This document shows positions 17,577 to 27,493 of a DNA stretch of 64,000 bases, piece by piece. The stretch comes from Flavipsychrobacter sp. (lineage in GTDB: Bacteria; Bacteroidota; Bacteroidia; Chitinophagales; Chitinophagaceae): positions 208,384 to 272,383 of the forward strand of contig JAWKLD010000002.1 of assembly GCA_041392855.1 (NCBI GenBank), read 5' to 3'. Below the pieces are notes generated by a model. It made no database searches. It saw nothing but the letters and a program-made list of their open reading frames with translations, and was not told the DNA's origin. Position 1 is the first letter of the stretch. Every line of letters begins with the position of its first letter. Both the position numbers and the translations under genes were made by a program.

Positions 17577-18931
17577 TTCTTTTCTAACACCTTTTTAATA
17601 GGCTTCACTAGTTTATCTATATCACCTGCACCTGCAGTTATCAACAACTCCACGGGAGCTGCTTCCGCATATTTGACCAATCCATCCATTTGTAAAATGG
17701 TACAATTAGGGTTACCCATTTTCCCTTTTATCAATTCACTTGTCACTCCTTCTATGGGTTCTTCTCTTGCTGGGTATATATCTAACAATATCACCTCATC
17801 TGCCAGATCTAAACTTTGCGCAAACCCTTCTGCCAGATCTCTGGTTCTACTATATAAATGTGGTTGAAAAGCCACAACACATTTCCTATTAGGGAACAAG
17901 CCTTTTGCACTTTTTATTAAAGAACTCAACTCCTCTGGGTGATGCGCGTAGTCATCTATATAAACAACATCATCTGTCTTCACTACATATTCAAATCTGC
18001 GCTTTACGCCCTTAAACCCTGACAGTATCGCTTTTATCTTTTCATGAGGCACATCAAGCATATCAGCTACCGCTATAGCAGCTACCATATTCTCCACATT
18101 GTGCATGCCTCCAATATTTAAATGCAGGCCTTCTATCTTTTCTCCTTTGATGCTAACATCAAAATAATAACCTCCATCCTTCTGCATTATATTAGTAGCG
18201 TACACATCTGCAGCATCATTTTGCAAACTATAGGTCATCACATTAGATGCTTTCATATCACTGCTTCTTTTCAAGCCATGCTTCACTAATAGCGTACCAC
18301 CCTCTTTTATATTCTGCGTATAAGCAATGAATGCATTTTCCATTTCTTCGACCGTACCATATATATCCAAATGGTCTGCATCTATAGAAGTAAGAATAGC
18401 AACATCTGGATGCAGTTTTAAAAAACTTCTGTCATACTCATCTGCTTCAATTACCGCTGTTTGTGTATCACTACTCCAGTAGTTTTTACCATAATTAACA
18501 GACACTCCTCCCAAGAAAGCATTGCAACCGCTACCAGCTTCCGTCAGCAAATAAGCTACCATAGTAGACGTGGTAGTTTTACCATGTGTACCTGCTACCG
18601 TTACAGCATACATACTATCCGTTATTAGCTGCAGCACATCACTACGTTTCAATACAGTAAAACCGTTATCCCTATACCAACTCATCTCGTCATGAGAAGT
18701 AGGTACAGCTGGTGTATATACTACTAGATCAGCATTCTTATCTATCTGTTGTATATCGTCTACATAGTGTATATCAATCCCCTCTGCCTCCAAAGTCTTA
18801 GTCAAGTCAGTTGACGTACGATCATAACCACTCACCTTCGCACCATGATGGTTGAAGAAGCGTGCAAGTGCACTCATACCGATTCCTCCGATACCAATAA
18901 AATAAACTCGTTTCAACTCGTGAACATTCAT
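17573..18931 (-). CDS. murC: UDP-N-acetylmuramate--L-alanine ligase
   Basis: Cytoplasmic Mur ligase adding the first amino acid, L-Ala, to UDP-MurNAc. The N-terminal Rossmann motif GIGGIGMSALA is at 13-23. The ATP loop GTHGKTTT (114-121) has the His typical of MurC and Mpl rather than the Asn of MurD/E. The central domain shows EADEYDRSFL (about 165-174) and DADHLDIYG; the C-terminal domain has DDYAHHPEEL, a MurC hallmark. 452 residues, normal. It follows murG by 2 bp and overlaps ftsQ by 4 bp. Confidence 0.97.
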   Translation of the reverse strand: MNVHELKRVYFIGIGGIGMSALARFFNHHGAKVSGYDRTSTDLTKTLEAEGIDIHYVDDIQQIDKNADLVVYTPAVPTSHDEMSWYRDNGFTVLKRSDVLQLITDSMYAVTVAGTHGKTTTSTMVAYLLTEAGSGCNAFLGGVSVNYGKNYWSSDTQTAVIEADEYDRSFLKLHPDVAILTSIDADHLDIYGTVEEMENAFIAYTQNIKEGGTLLVKHGLKRSSDMKASNVMTYSLQNDAADVYATNIMQKDGGYYFDVSIKGEKIEGLHLNIGGMHNVENMVAAIAVADMLDVPHEKIKAILSGFKGVKRRFEYVVKTDDVVYIDDYAHHPEELSSLIKSAKGLFPNRKCVVAFQPHLYSRTRDLAEGFAQSLDLADEVILLDIYPAREEPIEGVTSELIKGKMGNPNCTILQMDGLVKYAEAAPVELLITAGAGDIDKLVKPIKKVLEKK

Positions 18932-18933
18932 TC

Positions 18934-20031
18934 TTACTTGGTTATTTCAATCACTTTGTTAGCAATACGCACATCGGCATCCTTTACTGCCAGTGCGTTT
19001 AAATTCTTTATCATTTTTTCTTGCAGTTCTGTATCTTCAAGAAGCTGTTTTACTCTTTCAACTAGCTCCTCTTCTGCCTTATCATTTTTCACCATTAGTG
19101 CAGCACCTTTTTCAACCAAAGACATTGCATTACTAGTTTGATGATCTTCTGCAGCAAAAGGGAAAGGCACAAACACAACAGGCTTTGCTACTATACACAA
19201 CTCTGATATAGCCAATGCCCCTGCTCGCGACACAACCACATCTGCAGCTGCGTAAGCAAGGTCCATGTCTTTTATAAACTCAAAAACCTTTACTCTTTCA
19301 CTACTATTTGTAACTCTTTGTTTTGCCTGCTCATAATAAAACTTACCTGTTTGCCATATTATTTGCACATCATCACTTAACAAACCTTCTACCCCCCTGT
19401 CTATTGCCTCATTAATAGCTTTTGCACCCAAGCTACCCCCTACTACAAGTATTGTCTTTTTATCTTCTTTTAGTTCAAACTTTTTAATTCCTTCAGCTCT
19501 ACTTACCGTAGATGCTGTTATTTTTTCTCTTACAGGATTACCTGTTTTTATAATTTTACTTTTAGGAAAAAATCTTTCCATACCATCATAAGCCACACAT
19601 ATTGCATCTGCTTTTTTGGATAGTATTTTATTACTCTTTCCCGCATAAGAGTTTTGCTCTTGTATCAGCGTAGGTATACCTTTCCCTTGCGCAGCATTCA
19701 GCATAGGGAAGCTGGCATAACCGCCTACTCCCACTACCGCATCGGGCTGAAAAGATTTTAGTATACTTCTTGCTTTCATATAACTCTTAATGATCTTGAT
19801 TGGCAGTAATAAATTTTTCAACATATTACTCCTATTAAACCCTGCTATATCCAACCCTACAATTTCAAAACCTTCTTGTGGCACTTTCTCCATTTCCATT
19901 TTCCCTAAAGCACCTACAAACAACAACTCCGTATCTTCATTCAATCGCTTCAACGCATGCCCAATAGCTACTGCAGGATATATATGCCCGCCTGTTCCTC
20001 CACCTGCTATGATCACTTTTAGCTTACTCAT
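18934..20031 (-). CDS. murG: UDP-N-acetylglucosamine--N-acetylmuramyl-(pentapeptide) pyrophosphoryl-undecaprenol transferase
   Basis: Peripheral membrane GT-B glycosyltransferase that converts lipid I to lipid II. The N-terminal glycine loop GGGTGGHIYPA is at 10-20, the second loop GVGGYASFP at about 98-106, and the third GGSLGAKAIN at about 196-205. SRAGALAISEL (about 263-273) is the donor-site motif, followed by PFPFAAEDHQTSNA. The ATG at 20031 gives 365 residues; a TTG three codons upstream would overlap ftsW by 8 bp, but the ATG leaves a 1-bp gap. It lies between ftsW and murC in the conserved order. Confidence 0.97.
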   Translation of the reverse strand: MSKLKVIIAGGGTGGHIYPAVAIGHALKRLNEDTELLFVGALGKMEMEKVPQEGFEIVGLDIAGFNRSNMLKNLLLPIKIIKSYMKARSILKSFQPDAVVGVGGYASFPMLNAAQGKGIPTLIQEQNSYAGKSNKILSKKADAICVAYDGMERFFPKSKIIKTGNPVREKITASTVSRAEGIKKFELKEDKKTILVVGGSLGAKAINEAIDRGVEGLLSDDVQIIWQTGKFYYEQAKQRVTNSSERVKVFEFIKDMDLAYAAADVVVSRAGALAISELCIVAKPVVFVPFPFAAEDHQTSNAMSLVEKGAALMVKNDKAEEELVERVKQLLEDTELQEKMIKNLNALAVKDADVRIANKVIEITK

Positions 20032-20032
20032 A

Positions 20033-21241
20033 CTACGCAAGCATTAATTTGTTTCCGCCTGTAACTATATCTGTCACTTGTTGTTTCTTTTCTTTCGAAG
20101 CTTTCAGCTTCCCTTCATTTTCATCCACATACCTACTCACACTTAGTATTACACCTATAGCAATACTGGTGAACCATATAGAAGAACCCCCCATACTTAC
20201 CAGCGGTAGCGTCAATCCCGTTACTGGCACTAAGTGCACATTTACTGCCATATTCAACATCGCCTGAAATACCAATGTTATACTTAGACCTACAGCTAAA
20301 AATGCACCAAAGGCATAAGGACATCTTCTAAATATCAGTATACTCCTCCATAGGAATAACAGATATAGAAATATCATACCTGCTCCTCCTATCAACCCAT
20401 ACTCCTCTATGATTATAGCATAGATAAAGTCTGAGTAAGAGTGTGGCAAAAAGTTTCTTTGTTTACTATTACCAGGCCCCTCACCTGTAAGTCCACCGCT
20501 TGCTATAGCTATCTTTGCTTGCCTTACTTGGTATACATCTTCTTTCCCTTCTTCATCATCTGCAACAAAATCTTGTATCCTTTGTTCCCATGTACCAGCC
20601 CGTCCCCATCCTGTTAGTTTAGACACTGTAAACAATACTGTCACTCCTATCAGCCCTGCCACTGCCAGCATTAAAATGTGTTTCACTTGTATTCTACCTA
20701 TAAAGAATAAGATGCAACAGGTAACACCTAACATTAACGCAGTAGACAAGTTGGCCGGAGCAATCAAAGCGCAGGTTATCATCACTGGTGTCAATACAGG
20801 CAAGAACCCTTTTTTAAAGTCTTTAATATTAGCCTGCTTTGTGCTCAACACCCTTGCTAAAAACATGAATAAAGCCAACTTTGCAAAAGCTGATGTTTGG
20901 AACGTAATATTGACTACAGGTATAGTTATCCAACGTGAGCCTTCATTAAGCGATGTACCAAAGAACAAGGTGTAGGCCAACAATGGTATACTCAACAAAT
21001 ACATGAGCACAGCAATTTTAGCAAACTTCTTATAGTTAATCTTGTGCACCAAGTAAATGATCACTAAGCCTAACCCCAGCACTAATACCTGTTTTACCAA
21101 GTAATAAGTTGAGTTCAACTCCTTTCTATATGCCAAAGAACCTGTAGAACTGTAAACAGCTAACAAACTCACTAGCGATAGCAATAGGACTACCGCCCAT
21201 ATCACTTTATCACCTTTAGCATGTTTGATCAACTGTTTCAT
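20033..21241 (-). CDS. ftsW: Lipid II polymerase FtsW
   Basis: SEDS-family integral membrane peptidoglycan polymerase of 402 residues with about ten transmembrane segments. Motifs include YYLVKQVLVLGLGL near the N-terminus, the catalytic-region SRWITIP and QTSAFAKLALFMFLA, and near the C-terminus GLTLPLVSMGGSSIW, the FtsW/RodA signature. The periplasmic loop RAGTWEQRIQDFVADDEEGKEDVYQVRQAKIAIASGG corresponds in part to the family GPGNSKQ loop that follows it. It pairs with the FtsI-type transpeptidase encoded upstream in the same cluster. Confidence 0.96.
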   Translation of the reverse strand: MKQLIKHAKGDKVIWAVVLLLSLVSLLAVYSSTGSLAYRKELNSTYYLVKQVLVLGLGLVIIYLVHKINYKKFAKIAVLMYLLSIPLLAYTLFFGTSLNEGSRWITIPVVNITFQTSAFAKLALFMFLARVLSTKQANIKDFKKGFLPVLTPVMITCALIAPANLSTALMLGVTCCILFFIGRIQVKHILMLAVAGLIGVTVLFTVSKLTGWGRAGTWEQRIQDFVADDEEGKEDVYQVRQAKIAIASGGLTGEGPGNSKQRNFLPHSYSDFIYAIIIEEYGLIGGAGMIFLYLLFLWRSILIFRRCPYAFGAFLAVGLSITLVFQAMLNMAVNVHLVPVTGLTLPLVSMGGSSIWFTSIAIGVILSVSRYVDENEGKLKASKEKKQQVTDIVTGGNKLMLA

Positions 21242-21262
21242 TACTACTTACTATTATTTACA

Positions 21263-22621
21263 TTAAAGATTACGAACAGCCTCTTTGAATTGCTCTCCTC
21301 TATCTTCATAATTTTCAAAAAGATCGAAGCTGGCACATGCTGGTGAAAGCAACACCACATCTCCCTTATCCGCTAATGCATATGCTGCTTTCACTGCATC
21401 ACTTGCGCTACTTGTTTCAACAAGCGTTTCAACCTCTCCATCAAAAGCTTTTACGATAGGACTATTATCTATACCCATGCATACTATAGCCTTTACCTTT
21501 TCTCTTACAAGCTCCATAAGCTCGTTGTAATCATTGCCTTTATCCTGACCACCTAATATCAAAACCGTTGGTTTCTCCATACTCTCTAAAGCATACCAAA
21601 CCGAGTTTACATTCGTAGCCTTACTATCGTTGATATAGTCAACACCTCTTACCGTTGCTACCAACTCCAGTCTATGCTCTAAACCATTAAAGGTGGAAAA
21701 GCTTTCTCTTATCTTCTCCTTGCGTATTCCTGCTACGCGTGCTGATATTCCTGCTGCCATGCTATTATATACATTATGCCTGCCTTTTAACGATAGGTCG
21801 TGAATAGACATATCCATAGAGTCGTTGCCTACACGGATGTGCATGTCTCCATTTTCTATAAATCCTCCCTCGTTAATTTGGTTTTGGTCGCTCATCGAAA
21901 AATAGATTAGTTGTGATTGAATTGAATGGGTTGTTAAATAATTGGTTATCGTTTCGTCGTCCTTATTTGTTATTAAGTAATTATCCCTTGTTTGATTCTT
22001 CGTTATATTAAATTTTGACGCTATATAGTTTTCTAATTTGTTATCATACCTTTCCATATGGTCGGGCGTAATATTGAGTAGCACTGCTATATCTGGTTGG
22101 AAAAATTTTATATCATCCAACTGAAAACTACTCACCTCCATCACATACCATTCACAAGGCTTTTCTACGATCTGCTTGGCAAAGCTCTTCCCTATATTAC
22201 CTACAAGTGCCGCATCGTAACCAGCCTCTTTCAATAGATGATGTGTCAATGTTGTAGCAGTACTTTTTCCATTAGTCCCCGTTATGGCTATCACCTTGCT
22301 ATCTCCCTTATATCTATAGCCAAACTCAATTTCACTACACACCTCTATACCTCTTGCTTTCACCCTTTGCATTATTGCCACCTTGTCACTTATACCAGGG
22401 CTCTTCACCAAACAATCAGCCTTTAATATTTCCTCCTCAGTATGCCCCCCAACTTCGTAAGCTATAGCAGCTTGATCTAATACCTTTTTATATTTTTCCT
22501 TCAACTGCCCACCATCACTTACAAACACATCCCACCCCTCTTGCTTACCAAGCAAGGCTGCCCCTATGCCACTTTCTCCGGCACCTAGCACTACAAGTCG
22601 TTTTTGTGTGTTTGTACTCAC
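21263..22621 (-). CDS. murD: UDP-N-acetylmuramoyl-L-alanine--D-glutamate ligase
   Basis: Cytoplasmic Mur ligase adding D-Glu. N-terminal GAGESGIGAALLG (13-25), the ATP loop GTNGKSTATT (115-124), the central VMEVSSFQLD and NITPDHMERY, and the C-terminal INDSKATNVNS (with the MurD-type DSKATN) and LLSPACASFDLFENYEDRG are all diagnostic for MurD. 452 residues. The start is GTG and shares its first base with the last base of the mraY TAG stop, so translational coupling is likely. Confidence 0.97.
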   Translation of the reverse strand: MSTNTQKRLVVLGAGESGIGAALLGKQEGWDVFVSDGGQLKEKYKKVLDQAAIAYEVGGHTEEEILKADCLVKSPGISDKVAIMQRVKARGIEVCSEIEFGYRYKGDSKVIAITGTNGKSTATTLTHHLLKEAGYDAALVGNIGKSFAKQIVEKPCEWYVMEVSSFQLDDIKFFQPDIAVLLNITPDHMERYDNKLENYIASKFNITKNQTRDNYLITNKDDETITNYLTTHSIQSQLIYFSMSDQNQINEGGFIENGDMHIRVGNDSMDMSIHDLSLKGRHNVYNSMAAGISARVAGIRKEKIRESFSTFNGLEHRLELVATVRGVDYINDSKATNVNSVWYALESMEKPTVLILGGQDKGNDYNELMELVREKVKAIVCMGIDNSPIVKAFDGEVETLVETSSASDAVKAAYALADKGDVVLLSPACASFDLFENYEDRGEQFKEAVRNL

Positions 22622-23892
22622 TATTGCATTTTAAGTGTTACGATACTCATCACTGCCAGCATAATGCCGACTATCCAAAACCTTGTTACTATTTTACTTT
22701 CGTGATAACCCAACTTTTGATAATGATGATGCAGCGGTGCCATTAAAAACACTCTTCTACCTTCACCATGTTTCTTTTTAGTGTATTTGAAATAGTACAC
22801 TTGGATTATCACTGATAAATTTTCTACTAAGAATATGCCGCAGATAATAGGTATCAACAATTCCTTTCTTATTACCAAGGCAAGCGTACCTATTATACCA
22901 CCCAAGGCAAGACTACCTGTATCCCCCATAAACACTTGAGCCGGGTAAGCATTGTACCATAAAAAACCAATGCAAGCCCCTATAAAGGCAGCAATAAATA
23001 TGGACAACTCTCCTAAATGCGGAATATGCATAATGCCTAGATAGTCGGCAAAAATGTAATTGCCCGATACGTAGGCGAACACTCCAAGGCATATACCTAT
23101 AATAGCCGACACACCTGTAGCTAATCCATCAACACCGTCGGTAATATTAGCTCCGTTAGAAACCGCAGTAACTATAAAAATGGCGAACAATATATAGATG
23201 ATAGGCGTTAACACATTCACTAGATCTTCGCCAAAAATTGAAGCAATTTTTGCATAGCTCAACTCATGCGTTTTAGTAAACGGGATTGTAGTAGTTACCG
23301 ACTTTACACGAACATATTTCCTTTCGTTCCCGTCACGATCTTTTCTTGTAAACACATCCGACTTAACTTGCTCTGCTGTATTATGAACAATAGGAGCACT
23401 ATTAGTTACCTCTCTAGTTGTAACAACATTATCATTGAAGTACATTGTAGAACCTACAATCAACCCTAACCCTACTTGCCCTAACACTTTAAACTTACCA
23501 GCGAGACCCTCCTTATTCTTTTTGAATACTTTTATATAATCATCCAAGAAACCAATAAGCCCCAACCAAACTGTTGACACAAGCAAGAGAATAACATACA
23601 CATTGCTTACTCTTGCGAACAGAAGCGTTGGGATTACAATAGCAGCAATTATGATCAAACCACCCATTGTAGGTGTTCCCATTTTTTGCTTTTCACCAGC
23701 CAACCCTAGATCTCTTACCGTTTCTCCTATTTGTTTTTTATGCAGGTAGCGAATAAGTCCTTTACCAAATATCATAGTGATAATAAGAGACACAATGATA
23801 GCCATGGCAGCACGGAAGGTGATATAATAAAACACACCTGCACCAAACAGACCAAAATGTTCTCTTAAATAGGTAAAAAGATAGTATAGCAT
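22621..23892 (-). CDS. mraY: Phospho-N-acetylmuramoyl-pentapeptide transferase
   Basis: Integral membrane enzyme that makes lipid I from UDP-MurNAc-pentapeptide and undecaprenyl phosphate. About ten transmembrane segments. Key motifs are MGTPTMGGL (71-79), the catalytic-Asp region GFLDDYIKV (114-122), NGANITDGVDGLATG, NAYPAQVFMGDTGSLALGG, and the HHHYQ uridine-site motif near residue 370. At 423 residues it is about 60 longer than E. coli MraY, mainly from a polar insertion at about residues 150-215 after the fourth or fifth transmembrane helix. It precedes murD with a 1-bp overlap. Confidence 0.97.
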   Translation of the reverse strand: MLYYLFTYLREHFGLFGAGVFYYITFRAAMAIIVSLIITMIFGKGLIRYLHKKQIGETVRDLGLAGEKQKMGTPTMGGLIIIAAIVIPTLLFARVSNVYVILLLVSTVWLGLIGFLDDYIKVFKKNKEGLAGKFKVLGQVGLGLIVGSTMYFNDNVVTTREVTNSAPIVHNTAEQVKSDVFTRKDRDGNERKYVRVKSVTTTIPFTKTHELSYAKIASIFGEDLVNVLTPIIYILFAIFIVTAVSNGANITDGVDGLATGVSAIIGICLGVFAYVSGNYIFADYLGIMHIPHLGELSIFIAAFIGACIGFLWYNAYPAQVFMGDTGSLALGGIIGTLALVIRKELLIPIICGIFLVENLSVIIQVYYFKYTKKKHGEGRRVFLMAPLHHHYQKLGYHESKIVTRFWIVGIMLAVMSIVTLKMQ

Positions 23893-23909
23893 TATGCTAT
23901 TGGTTTTTA

Positions 23910-25376
23910 TTATTTATTTAAAATCTTAAATGTCTCCTCTAATATTTCTTTATCGTCAAAGTGATGCCTCACCCCTTTTATCTCTTGATAGGCCTCATGC
24001 CCCTTTCCTGCCACTAATACTATATCTTCCGGTTGCGCCAAAGAACATGCTGTCTTTATTGCTTCTTTTCTATCAGCAATCCTCAACACCTTTCTTCTAT
24101 TAGTAATACTCACTCCAGCTTCCATTTCATTTAGTATCACTTCAGGATCTTCACTTCTAGGATTATCAGAAGTCAATATTGCTTTGTCACTATGCTCTGT
24201 TGCCACCTCTGCCATTATTGGGCGCTTTGCCTTATCCCTATCACCTCCACACCCTACTACGGTAATTATTTGCTGCATGCCACCACGCAATTGATTAACT
24301 GTAGCTAGTACATTCAACAATGCATCAGGTGTATGCGCATAATCAATAATTCCCAATACCTTATCGTTTGGAGACATCAAAGTTTCAAACCTACCAGGAG
24401 CACCGTTCAGGGTGCTTAGTTTAGCCAATACTTCCATCTTATCCTCACCCAATAATATAGCCACGCCATACACCGCCATTAAGTTGTAGGCGTTAAATGA
24501 GCCGATCATTCTGAAATATGCCTCATACCCATCTATCATCATCACCAATCCTGTCAAGTTATTTTCCAACACTTTACCCTTCACAGTTGCTGGCACTCTC
24601 AAACTATAAGCATGTTTATTAGCTTTTGTATTCTGTAACATCACGCCGCCTCTTTTATCGTCTGCATTAGTTAATGCAAAAGCCGTTTTAGGCAAGTCGT
24701 CAAAAAACTTCTTCTTTACGTTGATGTACTCATCAAATGTTTTGTGATAATCTAAGTGATCGTGCGTTATATTAGTGAAAACGCCTCCTGAGAAAACTAA
24801 ACCTGCAATACGTTGCTGGTGTATTGCATGAGAACTCACTTCCATAAAAGTATGCGAGCATCCAGCAGCTATCATTTTTGCTAATAAAGCGTGAATGGAA
24901 ATGGCATCGGGAGTAGTATGAGTAGCCGTTTCAACCTCATCATCAATATAATTCTGAACGGTTGAGAGCAGACCACATTTATATTCTAAACCTTTAAATA
25001 GTTGATATAATAAAGTTGCAACAGTAGTTTTTCCATTTGTTCCTGTTATACCAACCAACTTCAATTTCGAAGAAGGACGACCATAAAAAACATTAGCCAC
25101 TTCACCCGCTGCCTTTGCACTATCTTTCACCAACACATAAACCACATCCCCATCTAGCACTTCCGGCATTTGCTCGCACACAATAGCAACAGCACCACTA
25201 GCTATAGCTTTGCCTATATATTGATGACCATCAACGGTTACACCATTGATAGCGAAAAACACATCGCCTGCCTTTACAGCACGAGAGTCTATACATAACC
25301 CACTTGCTGCTACAGACAACGACACATTGTGCGATAGCACTTCTGTATCCTCTAATATGTTTTTTAATATTTGCAT
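23910..25376 (-). CDS. murE: UDP-N-acetylmuramoyl-L-alanyl-D-glutamate--2,6-diaminopimelate ligase
   Basis: Cytoplasmic Mur ligase adding the third residue of the stem peptide. The ATP loop GTNGKTTVA is at 112-120. The central domain has THTTPDAISIH and MEVSSHAIHQQRIAG. The selectivity motif DNPR (residues 404-407) marks meso-diaminopimelate rather than lysine use, so peptidoglycan here is of the mDAP type. 488 residues. The start ATG shares its first base with the last base of the ftsI TAA stop; mraY follows after 17 bp. Confidence 0.97.
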   Translation of the reverse strand: MQILKNILEDTEVLSHNVSLSVAASGLCIDSRAVKAGDVFFAINGVTVDGHQYIGKAIASGAVAIVCEQMPEVLDGDVVYVLVKDSAKAAGEVANVFYGRPSSKLKLVGITGTNGKTTVATLLYQLFKGLEYKCGLLSTVQNYIDDEVETATHTTPDAISIHALLAKMIAAGCSHTFMEVSSHAIHQQRIAGLVFSGGVFTNITHDHLDYHKTFDEYINVKKKFFDDLPKTAFALTNADDKRGGVMLQNTKANKHAYSLRVPATVKGKVLENNLTGLVMMIDGYEAYFRMIGSFNAYNLMAVYGVAILLGEDKMEVLAKLSTLNGAPGRFETLMSPNDKVLGIIDYAHTPDALLNVLATVNQLRGGMQQIITVVGCGGDRDKAKRPIMAEVATEHSDKAILTSDNPRSEDPEVILNEMEAGVSITNRRKVLRIADRKEAIKTACSLAQPEDIVLVAGKGHEAYQEIKGVRHHFDDKEILEETFKILNK

Positions 25377-27472
25377 TAACCTAATCTCAATACAATTGTT
25401 CTCCCTTGAATAATATTTTCTCCCGCTTCTATGGATTGTGATAAAACATCACCACTACCATCTATCTGCACCTTCATTCCGCTTTGTTCTAGCAAAAAGA
25501 TCGCATCTCTCAAACTCATCCCCACCACATCAGGCACTACATTTTCTACAACTGCCATCTTTGTCATCTTTACCTCCTTGCTGCTATCCGTTGTCAATTG
25601 CGCCATACCTCCATCACCTACTACAGGCACCTTCAAACCAATAGCATTCACTAATCCTTTATACGCCTTAGCATCTGCCTTTTTAGCGATCAGTTCTTTT
25701 TCTTCAGCAGCTTCCGCCATACTATCTACAGGTGCCGACCAATCTTTATTATCCGCAAAGACCTTATCGGCTATCATCCTAAACACAGGTGCAGCAACAG
25801 TACCTCCGTAATATGCTCTGGAATGAGGTTTCGTCCTTACAACTACAGCAATAGTATACTTCGGATTATCTGCAGGGAAATAACCTACGAACGATCCCTG
25901 ATAAACACGATCGCTATATTTAATGCCTTTATCGGCCACTTGAGCAGTACCGGTCTTGCCAGCTATTTGATAAAAAGGACTTTTCATTCCTTTAGCAGTA
26001 CCCGTCAAACCAACCTCCTCTACACAAGCTTGCAATTGCGCCACTGTACTCGAATCACCTATTGCGGGCACAACTACAGTTGGACTGAAACGCTCGATCG
26101 TTTTTCCATATTCACGCACCTCGCTCACCAAATAAGGCTTCATCATCTTACCATTATTTGCCACGGCATTGTATAACATACAAGTATGCAAAGGTGTTAT
26201 CAGCACTTCATAACCCGTAGCCATCCAAGGCAATGTCGTTTTACTCCAAGATTTACTATCAGGTGTTTTTACAAGTGTTCTCTTTTCTCCTAATACATCA
26301 ATACCTGTAGGTTTATCTAAACCCACACTGCACACATGCCTAATAAATTGTTCAGGGTCTTTACTGTAGTACTGGTGCGCCAACTTTGCCATTGCCGCGT
26401 TAGAAGAATGCGCAAAAGCATCTTTAATAGTTAAAGAACCGAGCCCAAGATGGGAATCCTTCATGGTCAAATTACCAAACCGGATCGCCCCACCTTCGGC
26501 ATCTACTTTATCCTCTATTTGTATGTGCTTATCATTTAATAATGCCAACAAGGTCATCAACTTAAATGTAGACCCTGGCTCTGTTGGCATCATGGCATAG
26601 TTATAATCCTCCCAATAACTACCATCTTTTTGCCTTCCCAAATTGGCTAATGCTCTCACCTTGCCTGTAGCTACTTCCATCACCACACAAGTACCATACA
26701 GACACTCATATTTTTCCAGTATACTCCTTAGCGAGTTCTCTGCTATATCCTGTATTCCTACATCTATCGTAGTTACAATATCCCTACCATTGACCGGCTC
26801 TATCTCCGTACCCTCAATAGGCATCCACAAACCACCAGTCATCTTTTGCTCTAACCTTCTGCCTGACACCCCGTTAAGTACACTGTCAAATGTAGCTTCC
26901 AAACCTACTGTTTTTGCATTCTCCCTCCACAAACCCACAGTTCTATATGCCAGTATACCATAAGGGTTCACCCTTACACTCTTAGACTCTACTATTAAAC
27001 CTCCTCTATTCTTCCCCTTATTAAAAATTGGGAAATTCCTCAACTCCTGATACTGATGATACTGCATACTCTTAGCAAGCAACCAATATCTATTTTGTCT
27101 TTTATTCTTGTATGCCGACCGTAGCAGTTTTTCGTAACCTCTAGATGTCCTATCACCAAACAATTTTGCCAAGCTATCAGACAACCCCTTCACTTCATCT
27201 TGAAACAACTCTTCATCTATTACAGAAAAATCAACATGGGCATCAAATTTTGGAATGGTAGAACACAGCAAGTCTCCTTGCTCTGTATATATATTACCAC
27301 GCTCTGCCAAAAGCGTAGCATTTCTCATATGCATGTTCTTGGCAGCCTTTATCAATTCAGGCCCCTCTTTCACTTGAACCATTGCAGCCTTTACTATTAT
27401 GGCGATACCAAATAGACATACACATGTAAATGCGATATACACCCTAAACCGTATGTCTTTTTTAACGTCCAA
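25376..27472 (-). CDS. ftsI: Penicillin-binding protein 3-type transpeptidase FtsI with PASTA domain
   Basis: Class B PBP that cross-links septal peptidoglycan. One transmembrane anchor (about residues 10-30), a pedestal dimerization domain, and the transpeptidase domain with STFK (catalytic Ser301), SSN (356-358) and KTGT (506-509). A single C-terminal PASTA domain (about 640-698; VVPDVVGMSLRDAIFLLEQS) is present. 698 residues. The start must be TTG at 27472: the next Met lies past the membrane anchor, and the same frame is closed 8 codons upstream by the ftsL stop. It partners with FtsW and FtsL. Confidence 0.95.
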   Translation of the reverse strand: MDVKKDIRFRVYIAFTCVCLFGIAIIVKAAMVQVKEGPELIKAAKNMHMRNATLLAERGNIYTEQGDLLCSTIPKFDAHVDFSVIDEELFQDEVKGLSDSLAKLFGDRTSRGYEKLLRSAYKNKRQNRYWLLAKSMQYHQYQELRNFPIFNKGKNRGGLIVESKSVRVNPYGILAYRTVGLWRENAKTVGLEATFDSVLNGVSGRRLEQKMTGGLWMPIEGTEIEPVNGRDIVTTIDVGIQDIAENSLRSILEKYECLYGTCVVMEVATGKVRALANLGRQKDGSYWEDYNYAMMPTEPGSTFKLMTLLALLNDKHIQIEDKVDAEGGAIRFGNLTMKDSHLGLGSLTIKDAFAHSSNAAMAKLAHQYYSKDPEQFIRHVCSVGLDKPTGIDVLGEKRTLVKTPDSKSWSKTTLPWMATGYEVLITPLHTCMLYNAVANNGKMMKPYLVSEVREYGKTIERFSPTVVVPAIGDSSTVAQLQACVEEVGLTGTAKGMKSPFYQIAGKTGTAQVADKGIKYSDRVYQGSFVGYFPADNPKYTIAVVVRTKPHSRAYYGGTVAAPVFRMIADKVFADNKDWSAPVDSMAEAAEEKELIAKKADAKAYKGLVNAIGLKVPVVGDGGMAQLTTDSSKEVKMTKMAVVENVVPDVVGMSLRDAIFLLEQSGMKVQIDGSGDVLSQSIEAGENIIQGRTIVLRLG

Positions 27473-27493
27473 TTGTTCGTCTATTTGGTAGTT

